From positions 1 through 8,326 of the forward strand of contig JAGOIB010000014.1 in the NCBI GenBank assembly GCA_017995875.1: a DNA stretch of 8,326 nt. Reading direction: 5' to 3'. The position numbers and the translations under genes are program-made. The DNA is from Saprospiraceae bacterium. GTDB taxonomy: Bacteria > Bacteroidota > Bacteroidia > Chitinophagales > Saprospiraceae. The notes beneath the pieces were generated by a model. It was not told where the DNA came from and did not search any database. It saw only the letters and a list, made by a program, of their open reading frames with translations. The number at the start of each line of letters is the position of its first letter. The first letter of the stretch is position 1. Shown piece after piece: positions 1-7,037 of the stretch.

Positions 1-2
1 GA

Positions 3-686
3 TGGGAGAATCTTTCCCCATCCGCTCCACTGGTCCATATGCTCCAGCCGGATTATTATGCTGTATTCCATTTCGCAGCTTCAGCGACGCCGGTGTATCA
101 ACAAAATCTCCGTCTTGATCTTGGCCCTGTGGACGTACGATATGAGACCATAGTGAACCACATGCATATCGGTGATCTTAGCCATCTCAAAAAGATAGAT
201 CATGTGATGGAGCAGTTTACCGTCGAATGCAGGCTTCAGCCATTTGACTATATATGCGCTGTCATCACCAGGTGGAATAGTCCGGAAGTGGGACAAAGGT
301 ATTTCATGAGGAAGACGACCGTGCTTCAATGTGATGCGCGCGGAATTCCAACCTATGGGCTCATGACCATACAGGATATTACTGCGCTCGTTTCTGCGAT
401 CAAGCCTAAAAATGCAGACGTGACGTTTATGCCGGAGAAAGCAAATCTCTCCTACGAATTGGTGCGACGGATCAATGCCGCCATTCCAAAGACTTGCAGT
501 CTGACGATTCGCGAAAAGGAAATCGTGCAATGCCTCTACAAAGGGATGAGCAGCAAAGAAATTGCCTCCCATCTTTTTATTTCCAAAGCTACCGTCGATA
601 CACACCGTCAGAACCTGATCCGCAAATGGGAAGTGAGCAATACCGCGGGATTACTTATGCGGGCGATGGAAGAGGGTTGTATCTGA
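3..686 (+). CDS. LuxR-type transcriptional regulator with PAS-like sensor domain (5' partial)
   Basis: The frame is open to the left edge of the window (it reads WENLSPSAPLVH before the first ATG at 39), so the true start probably lies upstream and that ATG is internal. Counting from that Met, residues 85-118 resemble the second half of a PAS/PAC sensor domain: the stretch around YFMRKTTVLQCDARG is followed by a closing MTIQDIT. Residues 154-212 form a GerE/LuxR helix-turn-helix with the family signature LTIREKEIVQCL, SSKEIASHLFIS and KATVDTHRQNLIRK. Bacteroidota have many such regulators with PAS-like N-termini and no receiver domain. The product should be a cytoplasmic DNA-binding protein whose signal is unknown. 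It ends directly at the promoter module of the FISUMP lipoprotein gene, which makes it a candidate local regulator; this is inference from position only. The LuxR-type HTH assignment is firm and the PAS assignment moderate. Confidence 0.88.
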   Translation, partial: WENLSPSAPLVHMLQPDYYAVFHFAASATPVYQQNLRLDLGPVDVRYETIVNHMHIGDLSHLKKIDHVMEQFTVECRLQPFDYICAVITRWNSPEVGQRYFMRKTTVLQCDARGIPTYGLMTIQDITALVSAIKPKNADVTFMPEKANLSYELVRRINAAIPKTCSLTIREKEIVQCLYKGMSSKEIASHLFISKATVDTHRQNLIRKWEVSNTAGLLMRAMEEGCI

Positions 687-738
687 AATCATGATTAATC
701 ACTATGCACTATCCTGTTGACAGCGGATTACTTTGAAT
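686..738 (+). promoter_or_regulatory. Predicted promoter module A (upstream of FISUMP lipoprotein gene)
   Basis: An inverted element TGATTAATCA (692-701) lies inside AAATCATGATTAATCACTAT (686-705). It is followed 26 bases later by TTACTTTG (728-735), which contains TAnTTTG, close to the Bacteroidota -7 consensus TAnnTTTG. The whole stretch aligns without gaps to the region before the RCC1 gene (6923-6977), with 38 of 55 positions identical by hand count, including 18 of 20 over the palindrome block. No clear TTG lies at the -33 position, so the inverted element may bind an activator. If transcription starts near 740, the ATG at 737 cannot be used, which supports 794 as the translation start. 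Confidence 0.5.
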
Positions 739-793
739 GGGTAATGGGAAAAATGGAATACGGAATTCACAAAAAGCACAAAAGAAAAAAACT

Positions 794-1801
794 ATGAAAA
801 ATGTAATTTTTAAAAATAATTATCGAATGAGTAGCACATTGTTTCTTATGCTGTTGTCGATGATGATCATCAGCTGTGAAATGGATGAAGCACCTCGATT
901 GTTTCCTGATCCGCCGGTACCGTTATCGATAGAAACGAATACGGCAAAAAGTATAACCACCACCTCCGCAATGTGTGGTGGTGTTATTGCCTCTGATGGT
1001 GGAACACCTATACTGACGAAAGGAATATGTTGGAGTACATCGCCGTCACCCACCATCATGGATAATGTCATTGAAGATGTCTTGGATTCAGACACTATTC
1101 AAGTCATGCTCTCTGAATTGATGATCTACACCAGGTATTATTATCGCGCATTTGCAACGAGTGATGATGATACCATATATGGAGAGGAAACTTCCTTCAC
1201 AACCCAGGGCGGTACTGTAACTGATATTGATGGTAATGTGTACCATACTATCAGCATTGGTTCACAAGTGTGGATGCTTGAAAACCTGAAAGTGACAAGA
1301 TATCGGAATGGTGATTCGATCTCCTTTGTCACGGACCATCTGGTATGGCAGACATCGCCTGGTGCTTATTGTTATTACGATAACGACACGGACTATAAAG
1401 AGGTCTACGGAGCATTATATAATTGGTGGGCTGTAAACGATAGCCGTTATCTGGTTCCGGAGGGATGGCATGTGCCGAGTGATGCCGAATGGGCCATACT
1501 TGGCTCTGCAGTAGGAAGCGGAGGTAACATGAAAGAAAAAGGTACGTCGCATTGGAAGGCGCCAAATGTTGGAGCAACAAATGAATCCGGATTTACAGGT
1601 CTTCCCGGAGGATATCGGGACTGGTTAGGATACTATACGGAGATTAAAAAGGGTGGATATTTTTGGAGTTCCACTCCATATGCTGATTTATGGAGTAATA
1701 GCGGTGCATGGTATAGCTATTTAAAGTTTGATACAGATAGGGCAGAAGTTTGGAGAGTCCTCTCTGATTACGGGTTTTCGGTTCGTTGTGTGAAAGATTA
1801 G
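794..1801 (+). CDS. FISUMP-domain lipoprotein with N-terminal Fn3/Ig-like domain
   Basis: Starting at ATG 794 the protein has 335 residues. A lipoprotein signal peptide ends in the lipobox IISC with the lipidated Cys at residue 28. Met 12 (ATG 827) is an alternative start giving a shorter, more typical signal. The longer form from 737 adds a charged, non-signal-like stretch and is rejected. The residues after Cys (EMDE) are acidic, as in Bacteroidota lipoproteins exported to the cell surface. Residues 44-137 look like an Fn3/Ig-like domain common in Bacteroidota secreted proteins (GICWSTSPSPT, YYYRAFATS, TSFTT). Residues 141-334 match the Fibrobacter succinogenes major paralogous domain (FISUMP): IGSQVWMLENLKVTRY, GALYNWWAV, PEGWHVPSDAEW, PGGYRDW, YFWSSTPY and the closing FSVRCVKD. 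The molecular function of FISUMP proteins is not established; a surface-exposed binding or structural role is inferred. The domain looks complete and the frame intact. Confidence 0.9.
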   Translation: MKNVIFKNNYRMSSTLFLMLLSMMIISCEMDEAPRLFPDPPVPLSIETNTAKSITTTSAMCGGVIASDGGTPILTKGICWSTSPSPTIMDNVIEDVLDSDTIQVMLSELMIYTRYYYRAFATSDDDTIYGEETSFTTQGGTVTDIDGNVYHTISIGSQVWMLENLKVTRYRNGDSISFVTDHLVWQTSPGAYCYYDNDTDYKEVYGALYNWWAVNDSRYLVPEGWHVPSDAEWAILGSAVGSGGNMKEKGTSHWKAPNVGATNESGFTGLPGGYRDWLGYYTEIKKGGYFWSSTPYADLWSNSGAWYSYLKFDTDRAEVWRVLSDYGFSVRCVKD

Positions 1802-1913
1802 GGTGTTCCAAATTTTACTTTTCAGTTATCAGTGATAATGGTGAATATTATTTCAGGGCACTCCAAAAACAAGCTCAAGAAACCAAGGTCTTTTTTAGGA
1901 AAATAAAAAATTG

Positions 1914-1928
1914 ATTTACAATGTAAAT
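1914..1928. promoter_or_regulatory. 15-bp perfect palindrome just upstream of the small membrane-protein gene
   Basis: ATTTACA and TGTAAAT flank a single central A, giving seven perfectly paired bases per arm. The element ends nine bases before the ATG at 1938. A one-base loop cannot form a hairpin, so a DNA-binding site for a dimeric repressor overlapping the translation-initiation region is the more likely reading, if it is functional. The sequence is A/T-rich and could be chance. No TAnnTTTG-type element was found in 1802-1937, so how this gene is transcribed is unclear; read-through from the FISUMP gene is possible. Confidence 0.3.
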
Positions 1929-1937
1929 GCCATAGCG

Positions 1938-2363
1938 ATGAAAAATTTATTGATGTACTCATTTCTCTTACTTCTTTCCCAGGATGGTTTTAGCCAGCCT
2001 GTACCGACAGTTTCGATCCATGCGAAAGACAGATATACGATCAAAGCCAAAAATCAGCAATCCGCTGCATGGACCCTGTTTGGTATTGGAACCGGGATGA
2101 TTGGAGGTGGGGTGTTGATTGCTGCGACGCCCAGTTCGGATTACAACAACGAAGTCGAAAGTGCACTGTCCGGTATATTTCTCATCACGGGTGGTGTTAT
2201 CCTGGATTTAGTAAGCATCCCATTTTTTGTTGGGGCGTCAAACAATAGACATCATGCAAAGGAAGTAACGACTTCGCTGAAATTTGAGGAGTTGCCTTCC
2301 GTGGTTGGAAATAGCGTGGGGCAGACTGCAGTTCCTGCGATTGCTGTTCAGTATAAATTCTAG
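1938..2363 (+). CDS. Small exported or membrane protein of unknown function
   Basis: The 141-residue protein starts at ATG 1938, preceded by an upstream TTG at 1911 that would add nine residues in front of a good signal peptide and is not favoured. The signal peptide is MKNLLMYSFLLLLSQDGFSQ, with likely cleavage near residue 20. A motif KAKNQQSAAWTLFGIGTG precedes two hydrophobic, Gly-rich segments at about residues 43-63 and 76-100, the second ending in a basic HH-containing stretch. The C-terminus ends in an aromatic residue (AIAVQYKF). Small proteins with a 'K-x-Q-x-AAW' motif followed by a Gly-rich transmembrane hairpin are recurrent in Bacteroidota and have no known function, to my recollection. 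It follows the FISUMP gene by 136 bases and precedes the receptor operon by 121 bases. Confidence 0.75.
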   Translation: MKNLLMYSFLLLLSQDGFSQPVPTVSIHAKDRYTIKAKNQQSAAWTLFGIGTGMIGGGVLIAATPSSDYNNEVESALSGIFLITGGVILDLVSIPFFVGASNNRHHAKEVTTSLKFEELPSVVGNSVGQTAVPAIAVQYKF

Positions 2364-2393
2364 AGTCACTTGAACTCAACCGCACTAAACGTG

Positions 2394-2444
2394 TAATTAC
2401 TGAAATATCAGTATAGGCAAGTTCTTTTTTATGGAGTTCTTTTG
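2394..2444 (+). promoter_or_regulatory. Predicted promoter module D (upstream of the TonB-receptor operon)
   Basis: TGAAATATCA (2401-2410), extended by outer bases to ACTGA/TCAGT arms (2399-2412), is followed 26 bases later by TTCTTTTG (2437-2444). The block 2394-2417 matches 18 of 24 positions of the corresponding block before the RCC1 gene (6922-6945), including the run ATCAGTAT. The TTCTTTTG differs from that gene's TTATTTTG at one base and sits at the same offset. It is the weakest of the three copies because the A of TAnTTTG is a C here. The predicted leader to the ATG at 2485 is about 35 bases. Confidence 0.42.
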
Positions 2445-2484
2445 GTAGAGCAAGTTTTGATAATTTCTCTTTAAGCGATAAGCA

Positions 2485-5235
2485 ATGAGAATTCATTTTT
2501 TCCTCACAACCATTTTCCTGATAATCCTGGCGCCTGGTTTTCTGAAAGGACAATCAGTGATCAGTGGAAAAGTCATGGATGAGGATACGGGAGAGCCTGT
2601 TCCATATGCGATTGTTTCAATACCTGGAACAGAGGATATTACACAGACCAATTTTGATGGCTTGTTTAGTTTGAGAACTGCAACTATTCTCCCATGCTCA
2701 CTTAGAATAACAATGACAGGATATAAGGATGCCAACCTGCTGGTCAAGGACGAGAAGAAGCTGAGCATTTATTTGACTGAGAAAATCGAGGAGCTTGGAG
2801 GTGTGGAGGTGATAGGGAGCAAGGTGCTTGATAAGGAAAAGCAGAGTGCACTGTCCCGTGTATCATTCGATCGTGCTGATATTTTGGCCAATCCTGCGGT
2901 AGATGTCTTAAGCGGTGTAGGGACACAAAAAGAAATGGTTGTCACCTCACCTAGCCTGGCCTTCAAAGTACTCAATACCCGAGGTTTCAATTCTGCAGCT
3001 CCGGTGCGTATGCTTCAACTCATCGATGGCGTAGACAACCAATCACCGGGATTGAATTTTTCACTCGGTAATTTTCTTGGTGTTTCAGAATTGGATTTGT
3101 TGCGCGTGGATGTGATCTCCGGCGCCAGCGGTCCATTCTATGGGCCGAATGCATTCAACGGAGTGATCAATATGAAGACTATGGATCCCTTTATACACAA
3201 AGGAATAAGTGTTACGATGAGAGCGGCAGAGCGTAATCTCTTTGAGGGTGGTATTCGATATGCAGATGCATTACGTAATAAGTATGGAGATGATTGGTTT
3301 GCATTTAAAATAAATGTCTACGGCTTAAAAGCCAATGATTGGGAAGCTAATAATTATGATCCTATTACTGCGAGCAAGGTAGACAAATCCAATCCGGGTA
3401 GGTATAATGCGGTCAATACATACGGGGATGAGTATTCATTGGACCTCACACAATATGAATCAGTTTATCATGGATTGGGTCATTATTATCGTACCGGGTA
3501 TAACGAAACGGATCTGGTGGACTATGACACATATAATGTCAAAGGTAGTCTCGCAGCCCATATACGATTGAAACCCGGGCAAGGAGTTGCATCACCTGAA
3601 TTGGTAGCTGGTGGAGCTACAAGTTTAGGTACTACTGTTTTCCAGGGTGACAATCGATTTAGTCTTCGTGATATCCGGTTTTCTCAATACCGCATGGAAC
3701 TGCGTAAAACTGACAAGTATTTTGTTAGGGCGTATTATACACATGAGAACGCAGGAAATTCATATGATCCATATTTCACTGCGCTCCGATTGCAGGATTT
3801 GAGCAAGGATAACGGGACATGGGTTAAGGATTACCAGGGATTCTGGTTAAGTGATATTAATCCTCGAATACCTTCAGTTGATCCAAGCTGGGTAAGTGAA
3901 CATCCTGATAGCATAGCACTTTGGCATATCGAGGCAGCTGCATATGCAGACACAAAGAATGTACGGAATCCTTCCTGGATGAAAGATAAACTGGTGCCAG
4001 GAAGTGAAGCATTTCAAACGGCATTCGATGACATTACTTCGCGCCTGAATAATGAGGAAGGCGGCACTAAATTTTATGATAAGTCATCGCTCTTTCACGT
4101 GCAAGGGGAGTATGTATTTATGCCAAAATTTCTGATGGATGTGAGGGTAGGAGGAAATTACCGCCTGTACATGCCGGATTCCAAAGGAACGATTTTTCAT
4201 GATACCTCCGGAACGCATATCACCAATCATGAAACCGGGTGGTATGTAGGGGCGCGGAAAGGATTTTTGAAAGACCAGCGATTGGTTTTTACGGCCACTT
4301 TGCGCATGGATAAAAATCAGAATTTTAAATGGATTCAAACACCCGCGCTCAGTCTTGTCTATGAACCTGTAAAGGAAACTATATTACGACTCTCTTTTTC
4401 CAGTGCCATCCGTAATCCTACGCTAACGGATCAATACCAATACCTGAATGTTGGACCAGCCATACTGGCCGGTCATTTGGGGCAGGTGGATAGTCTCTTT
4501 ACTATTGCTTCATTTGAGGAATTCTTGCGGACACTCATGCTAGACAAGCTGGAATATTTCAATATAGCTCCATTACGCCCGGAAAAAGTGAAAACGTTTG
4601 AAATAGGTGTGCGATCACGGCTAGGTAAAAGGATGTATGTAGATGCAGGTTATTATCGCAATTGGTACAAAGATTTTCTTGGCTATCTCATCGGCATTCA
4701 ATCAGAGTTTCAGCCTCTTCCGCTTCCACTTCCTTTTAACACAACCGTTTTCAGATATTCTGCCAACTCGTACAATCAGGTTACAACAGAAGGGTGTAGC
4801 ATTGGGTTAGATTATAGCGTATTGCCTGGGGTGACGTTAAGAGGCAATTATAGTTACAACCTCTTGCGCAAGACAGTGGAAGAGGACCCAATCATTCCAG
4901 CCTTCAATACACCACGTCATATGTATAACCTTGGTATCAACATCGCTTCTATCCAAAGTGCTAAAATCCTTTGGGCGAAAAATATAAGCTGTGGCGCCAA
5001 CTATAAATGGGTCGAAGGTTACCAGTTTGATGGATCACCACAGTTTACCGGTTACATTCCTTCGTATGGAACATTTGATGCCCAGGTCAGCTACCATCTG
5101 CAACATCAGCACACGACTGTAAAAGTCGGCGCCTCTAATATTCTTAATAACAAACATTATGAAACCTATGGCGGACCTGAAATCGGGCGAATGGCCTATG
5201 TCCAGGTTCGGTATGATTTAAGACGTATTCATTAA
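2485..5235 (+). CDS. TonB-dependent outer-membrane receptor with carboxypeptidase-regulatory-like N-terminal domain
   Basis: The protein has 916 residues and takes up an unidentified ligand across the outer membrane using energy from TonB-ExbBD. A signal peptide covers residues 1-22 (ending FLKGQ). Residues 24-99 form a CarboxypepD_reg-like beta-sandwich (VISGKVMDEDTGEPVPYAIV, TNFDGLFSL), typical of Bacteroidota receptors. A TonB-box-like stretch follows at about 102-112. The plug domain spans about 115-235, with LNTRGF, MLQLIDGVDNQSPG and VDVISGASGPFYG followed by PNAFNGVINMKT. The remainder is the beta-barrel, ending with NILNNKHYETYGGPEIGRMAYVQVRYD. The last residue is His rather than the usual aromatic. 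No SusD-like partner follows, so this is not a SusCD pair. Length and domain order are normal, with no frameshift. It is probably co-transcribed with the T9SS hydrolase-fold gene 21 bases downstream. The substrate cannot be read from the sequence. Confidence 0.93.
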   Translation: MRIHFFLTTIFLIILAPGFLKGQSVISGKVMDEDTGEPVPYAIVSIPGTEDITQTNFDGLFSLRTATILPCSLRITMTGYKDANLLVKDEKKLSIYLTEKIEELGGVEVIGSKVLDKEKQSALSRVSFDRADILANPAVDVLSGVGTQKEMVVTSPSLAFKVLNTRGFNSAAPVRMLQLIDGVDNQSPGLNFSLGNFLGVSELDLLRVDVISGASGPFYGPNAFNGVINMKTMDPFIHKGISVTMRAAERNLFEGGIRYADALRNKYGDDWFAFKINVYGLKANDWEANNYDPITASKVDKSNPGRYNAVNTYGDEYSLDLTQYESVYHGLGHYYRTGYNETDLVDYDTYNVKGSLAAHIRLKPGQGVASPELVAGGATSLGTTVFQGDNRFSLRDIRFSQYRMELRKTDKYFVRAYYTHENAGNSYDPYFTALRLQDLSKDNGTWVKDYQGFWLSDINPRIPSVDPSWVSEHPDSIALWHIEAAAYADTKNVRNPSWMKDKLVPGSEAFQTAFDDITSRLNNEEGGTKFYDKSSLFHVQGEYVFMPKFLMDVRVGGNYRLYMPDSKGTIFHDTSGTHITNHETGWYVGARKGFLKDQRLVFTATLRMDKNQNFKWIQTPALSLVYEPVKETILRLSFSSAIRNPTLTDQYQYLNVGPAILAGHLGQVDSLFTIASFEEFLRTLMLDKLEYFNIAPLRPEKVKTFEIGVRSRLGKRMYVDAGYYRNWYKDFLGYLIGIQSEFQPLPLPLPFNTTVFRYSANSYNQVTTEGCSIGLDYSVLPGVTLRGNYSYNLLRKTVEEDPIIPAFNTPRHMYNLGINIASIQSAKILWAKNISCGANYKWVEGYQFDGSPQFTGYIPSYGTFDAQVSYHLQHQHTTVKVGASNILNNKHYETYGGPEIGRMAYVQVRYDLRRIH

Positions 5236-5256
5236 TTCACTTAAAATTTATTTCAC

Positions 5257-6816
5257 ATGAAAAAATTATTTGTACTCATGTTTACCTGCTTCATCGCATA
5301 TTCCGGTGAAAGCCAGTTTTGCCGCTACCTTGATGAAGTTTTTCCGGAGGTTAAACAGACAAATTCCATTGTATATGGAGTGAATGCAACTGTTTTGGCA
5401 TTACCAGTCGCCGGGCAAGCTATTCCACAACCACTGGTACTTGACTTGTATGAGCCGGTTGATGATTCGTTAGCTGAAAGACCATTGATCATTGTTTTTC
5501 ATTCAGGAAATTTTCTTCCATATCCTCAGAATACAAGTCCGGTCGGTACACGAAACGATAGTTCAGTAGTCGAGATATGCAGGCGACTGGCTAGGTCAGG
5601 CTATGTGGTAGCCTCCGCAGATTACCGTCTTGGTTGGAATCCGGCCACACCAGATCCTCTGCAATTAACGATTGGTTTGATTAATGCGGCATATCGTGGA
5701 GTCCAGGATGCCAATACATGCATTCGTTTCTTTAAAAAGACCTTTGTTGAACAGGAGAATGTATACCGGATCGATACCAGCAGGATTGTTCTTTTTGGAG
5801 ACGATACCGGTGGATATTTATCACTTAATGCAGGTGCATTGGATCGGTATTCTAAAATCCCGGAAACACCACAGTTCTGCATAGAAATGGGTCCAGATAC
5901 ATGTTTCCCCATGGTCATTGAATACCTCAGTGGAGATGTAGAAGGAAAAGTTTTTGGAGTAAATACACCAGCAGTTTCCGGGTTTCCATTTCCTCCTGGA
6001 GATACCCTGTGTTATCCAAACCATATAGAATATAGTTCTTCATTTGCAGCTTCGGTTAGCTTAAGTGGAGCAGTAGGTGATACTACGTGGATGGAGCCAG
6101 GTCAACCACCAGTCATTGCTTTTCATGTGCCTGGTGACTATACAACTCCTTATGAAAGTGGAATTGTATATATTCGTCATGGTGAGCAACTCCTTCCTGT
6201 AATTCATGTTTGTGGATCATATGCTGTTACCAGTAAGGCAGGACTACTGGAAAACAATTCCAATATGACTCCCTGGTACTATTCAACCCAATTTCAGATT
6301 GATATCACTGATGTAGCAGATAATAGAACTAATGGAATCGATGGACTCATGCCATTATATGGTGATGTACCAACGGATTTTAATCCATGGGATTATTGGG
6401 ATTGCAATACCAATGTTAATTGTGATTCAGGATTGATAAGCAATCCTAATATGTCTTATGAAAAATCTAAAATCTATCTTGATACTATCATGGCCTTCGT
6501 ACGTCCAAGATTAGTTCGGATTTTACAGCTTGATCCTGGATGTATTGTAATAAATACAAATGAAGTTATCCCCGATAATGTAACAATTGAAGTTTCTCCT
6601 AACCCTGCAACGGAAGTTGTCACCTTTACAGCACCTTCTGATTATATCATTCAAAACGTAAGTGTTTTTGATATGAAAGGGAGCCTGGTTTCCTCTGCCA
6701 ATGGAGTGCATCAAAACTACTATACCATGGGAACGACTGAATTACTATCCGGCATCTATCTAGTACGCTTGCAATTCGATCAGGGCGTTGCAGCCCGCCA
6801 GTTCGTCATAAGATAA
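5257..6816 (+). CDS. T9SS-exported alpha/beta-hydrolase-fold protein, probably lacking the catalytic triad
   Basis: The 519-residue protein has a signal peptide (about 1-20, MKKLFVLMFTCFIAYSGESQ), a carboxylesterase-like alpha/beta-hydrolase domain (about 55-420) and a T9SS type A sorting domain (about 444-519: VSPNPATEVVTF, VSVFDMKGSLV, LLSGIYLVRL, ending ARQFVIR). It should cross the inner membrane by Sec and the outer membrane by T9SS, to be released or attached to the surface. The hydrolase landmarks are an oxyanion-type HSGNF at 82-86 (normally HGGxF), YVVASADYRLGW at 116-127, and the nucleophile elbow GDDTGGYLSL at 181-190. The elbow should read GxSxG, but Asp183 replaces Ser. The acid loop appears as PPVIAFHVPGDYTTPYESG (284-302), and no His occurs between residues 317 and 485 where the catalytic His is expected. 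Ten Cys residues suggest disulfides. The protein may be a pseudoenzyme or use Asp as nucleophile. It is in an apparent operon with the TonB receptor. Confidence 0.85.
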   Translation: MKKLFVLMFTCFIAYSGESQFCRYLDEVFPEVKQTNSIVYGVNATVLALPVAGQAIPQPLVLDLYEPVDDSLAERPLIIVFHSGNFLPYPQNTSPVGTRNDSSVVEICRRLARSGYVVASADYRLGWNPATPDPLQLTIGLINAAYRGVQDANTCIRFFKKTFVEQENVYRIDTSRIVLFGDDTGGYLSLNAGALDRYSKIPETPQFCIEMGPDTCFPMVIEYLSGDVEGKVFGVNTPAVSGFPFPPGDTLCYPNHIEYSSSFAASVSLSGAVGDTTWMEPGQPPVIAFHVPGDYTTPYESGIVYIRHGEQLLPVIHVCGSYAVTSKAGLLENNSNMTPWYYSTQFQIDITDVADNRTNGIDGLMPLYGDVPTDFNPWDYWDCNTNVNCDSGLISNPNMSYEKSKIYLDTIMAFVRPRLVRILQLDPGCIVINTNEVIPDNVTIEVSPNPATEVVTFTAPSDYIIQNVSVFDMKGSLVSSANGVHQNYYTMGTTELLSGIYLVRLQFDQGVAARQFVIR

Positions 6817-6848
6817 ACCTCATCATTTTCATTTGTTTGTTGTCAACC

Positions 6849-6886
6849 AAGCCTGTGCCTCGTAAAGGGTACAGGCTTTTTTCTTT
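6849..6886 (+). terminator. Rho-independent terminator of the receptor/hydrolase-fold operon
   Basis: AAGCCTGTGCC (6849-6859) pairs with GGTACAGGCTT (6868-6878), giving 11 pairs with one G-U wobble and an eight-base loop. The stem is followed by TTTTTT, C and TTTT. It lies 33 bases after the stop codon of the T9SS hydrolase-fold gene and before the promoter of the RCC1 gene, so it separates the two transcription units. Confidence 0.85.
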
Positions 6887-6921
6887 TGCCATGTTGCAAA
6901 ATGAAAGTCAAGTCTCATCCG

Positions 6922-6975
6922 TAAATCATGATTTATCAGTATTGGATCTCCTCCTGCATACCGGTTATTTTGAAT
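6922..6975 (+). promoter_or_regulatory. Predicted promoter module B (upstream of RCC1 lipoprotein gene)
   Basis: A 14-bp perfect palindrome TAAATCATGATTTA (6922-6935) overlaps the inverted element TGATTTATCA (6929-6938). A TTG at 6942-6944 and TTATTTTG at 6965-6972 are separated by 20 bases, which fits the Bacteroidota -33/-7 arrangement (TTG and TAn(n)TTTG). This is the best promoter in the window. It lies downstream of the terminator and about 65 bases before the ATG at 7038. The block is closely related to the region before the FISUMP gene and, less closely, to that before the TonB receptor gene. Confidence 0.6.
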
Positions 6976-7037
6976 TGCGTACTGTCCGCCAAACGTGCAT
7001 ACAATACGCACTGACACAAACTTTAAAAACAAATAAA

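Noticed and set aside
81..605. 174-codon open frame on the minus strand opposite the LuxR-type gene
   Set aside because: The plus strand encodes a recognisable HTH domain over the same bases; the minus-strand product has no recognisable domain or signal.
737..793. Upstream ATG adding 19 residues to the FISUMP lipoprotein
   Set aside because: The added stretch is basic and polar and sits in front of a normal lipoprotein signal. The ATG overlaps the region just after the -7-like element, where transcription probably starts.
1826..1838. Inverted repeat TTATC-AGT-GATAA downstream of the FISUMP gene
   Set aside because: The arms are only five A/T-rich pairs with no T-run after them, so it is not a terminator. 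The half-sites are oriented TCA...TGA, opposite to the shared promoter element, and no -7 element lies at the expected distance.
1911..1937. TTG start adding nine residues to the small membrane protein
   Set aside because: The ATG at 1938 begins a standard signal peptide, and the TTG lies just before and reads into the palindrome at 1914-1928.
2420..2443. Direct repeat AGTTCTTTT (2420-2428 and 2435-2443) before the TonB receptor gene
   Set aside because: It is short and T-rich, and the second copy is part of the -7-like element; not distinctive enough to call separately.
6837..7037. 67-codon N-terminal extension of the RCC1 frame from a TTG start
   Set aside because: It runs through the rho-independent terminator and the predicted promoter, has no protein-like character, and would bury the lipoprotein signal peptide that starts at ATG 7038.
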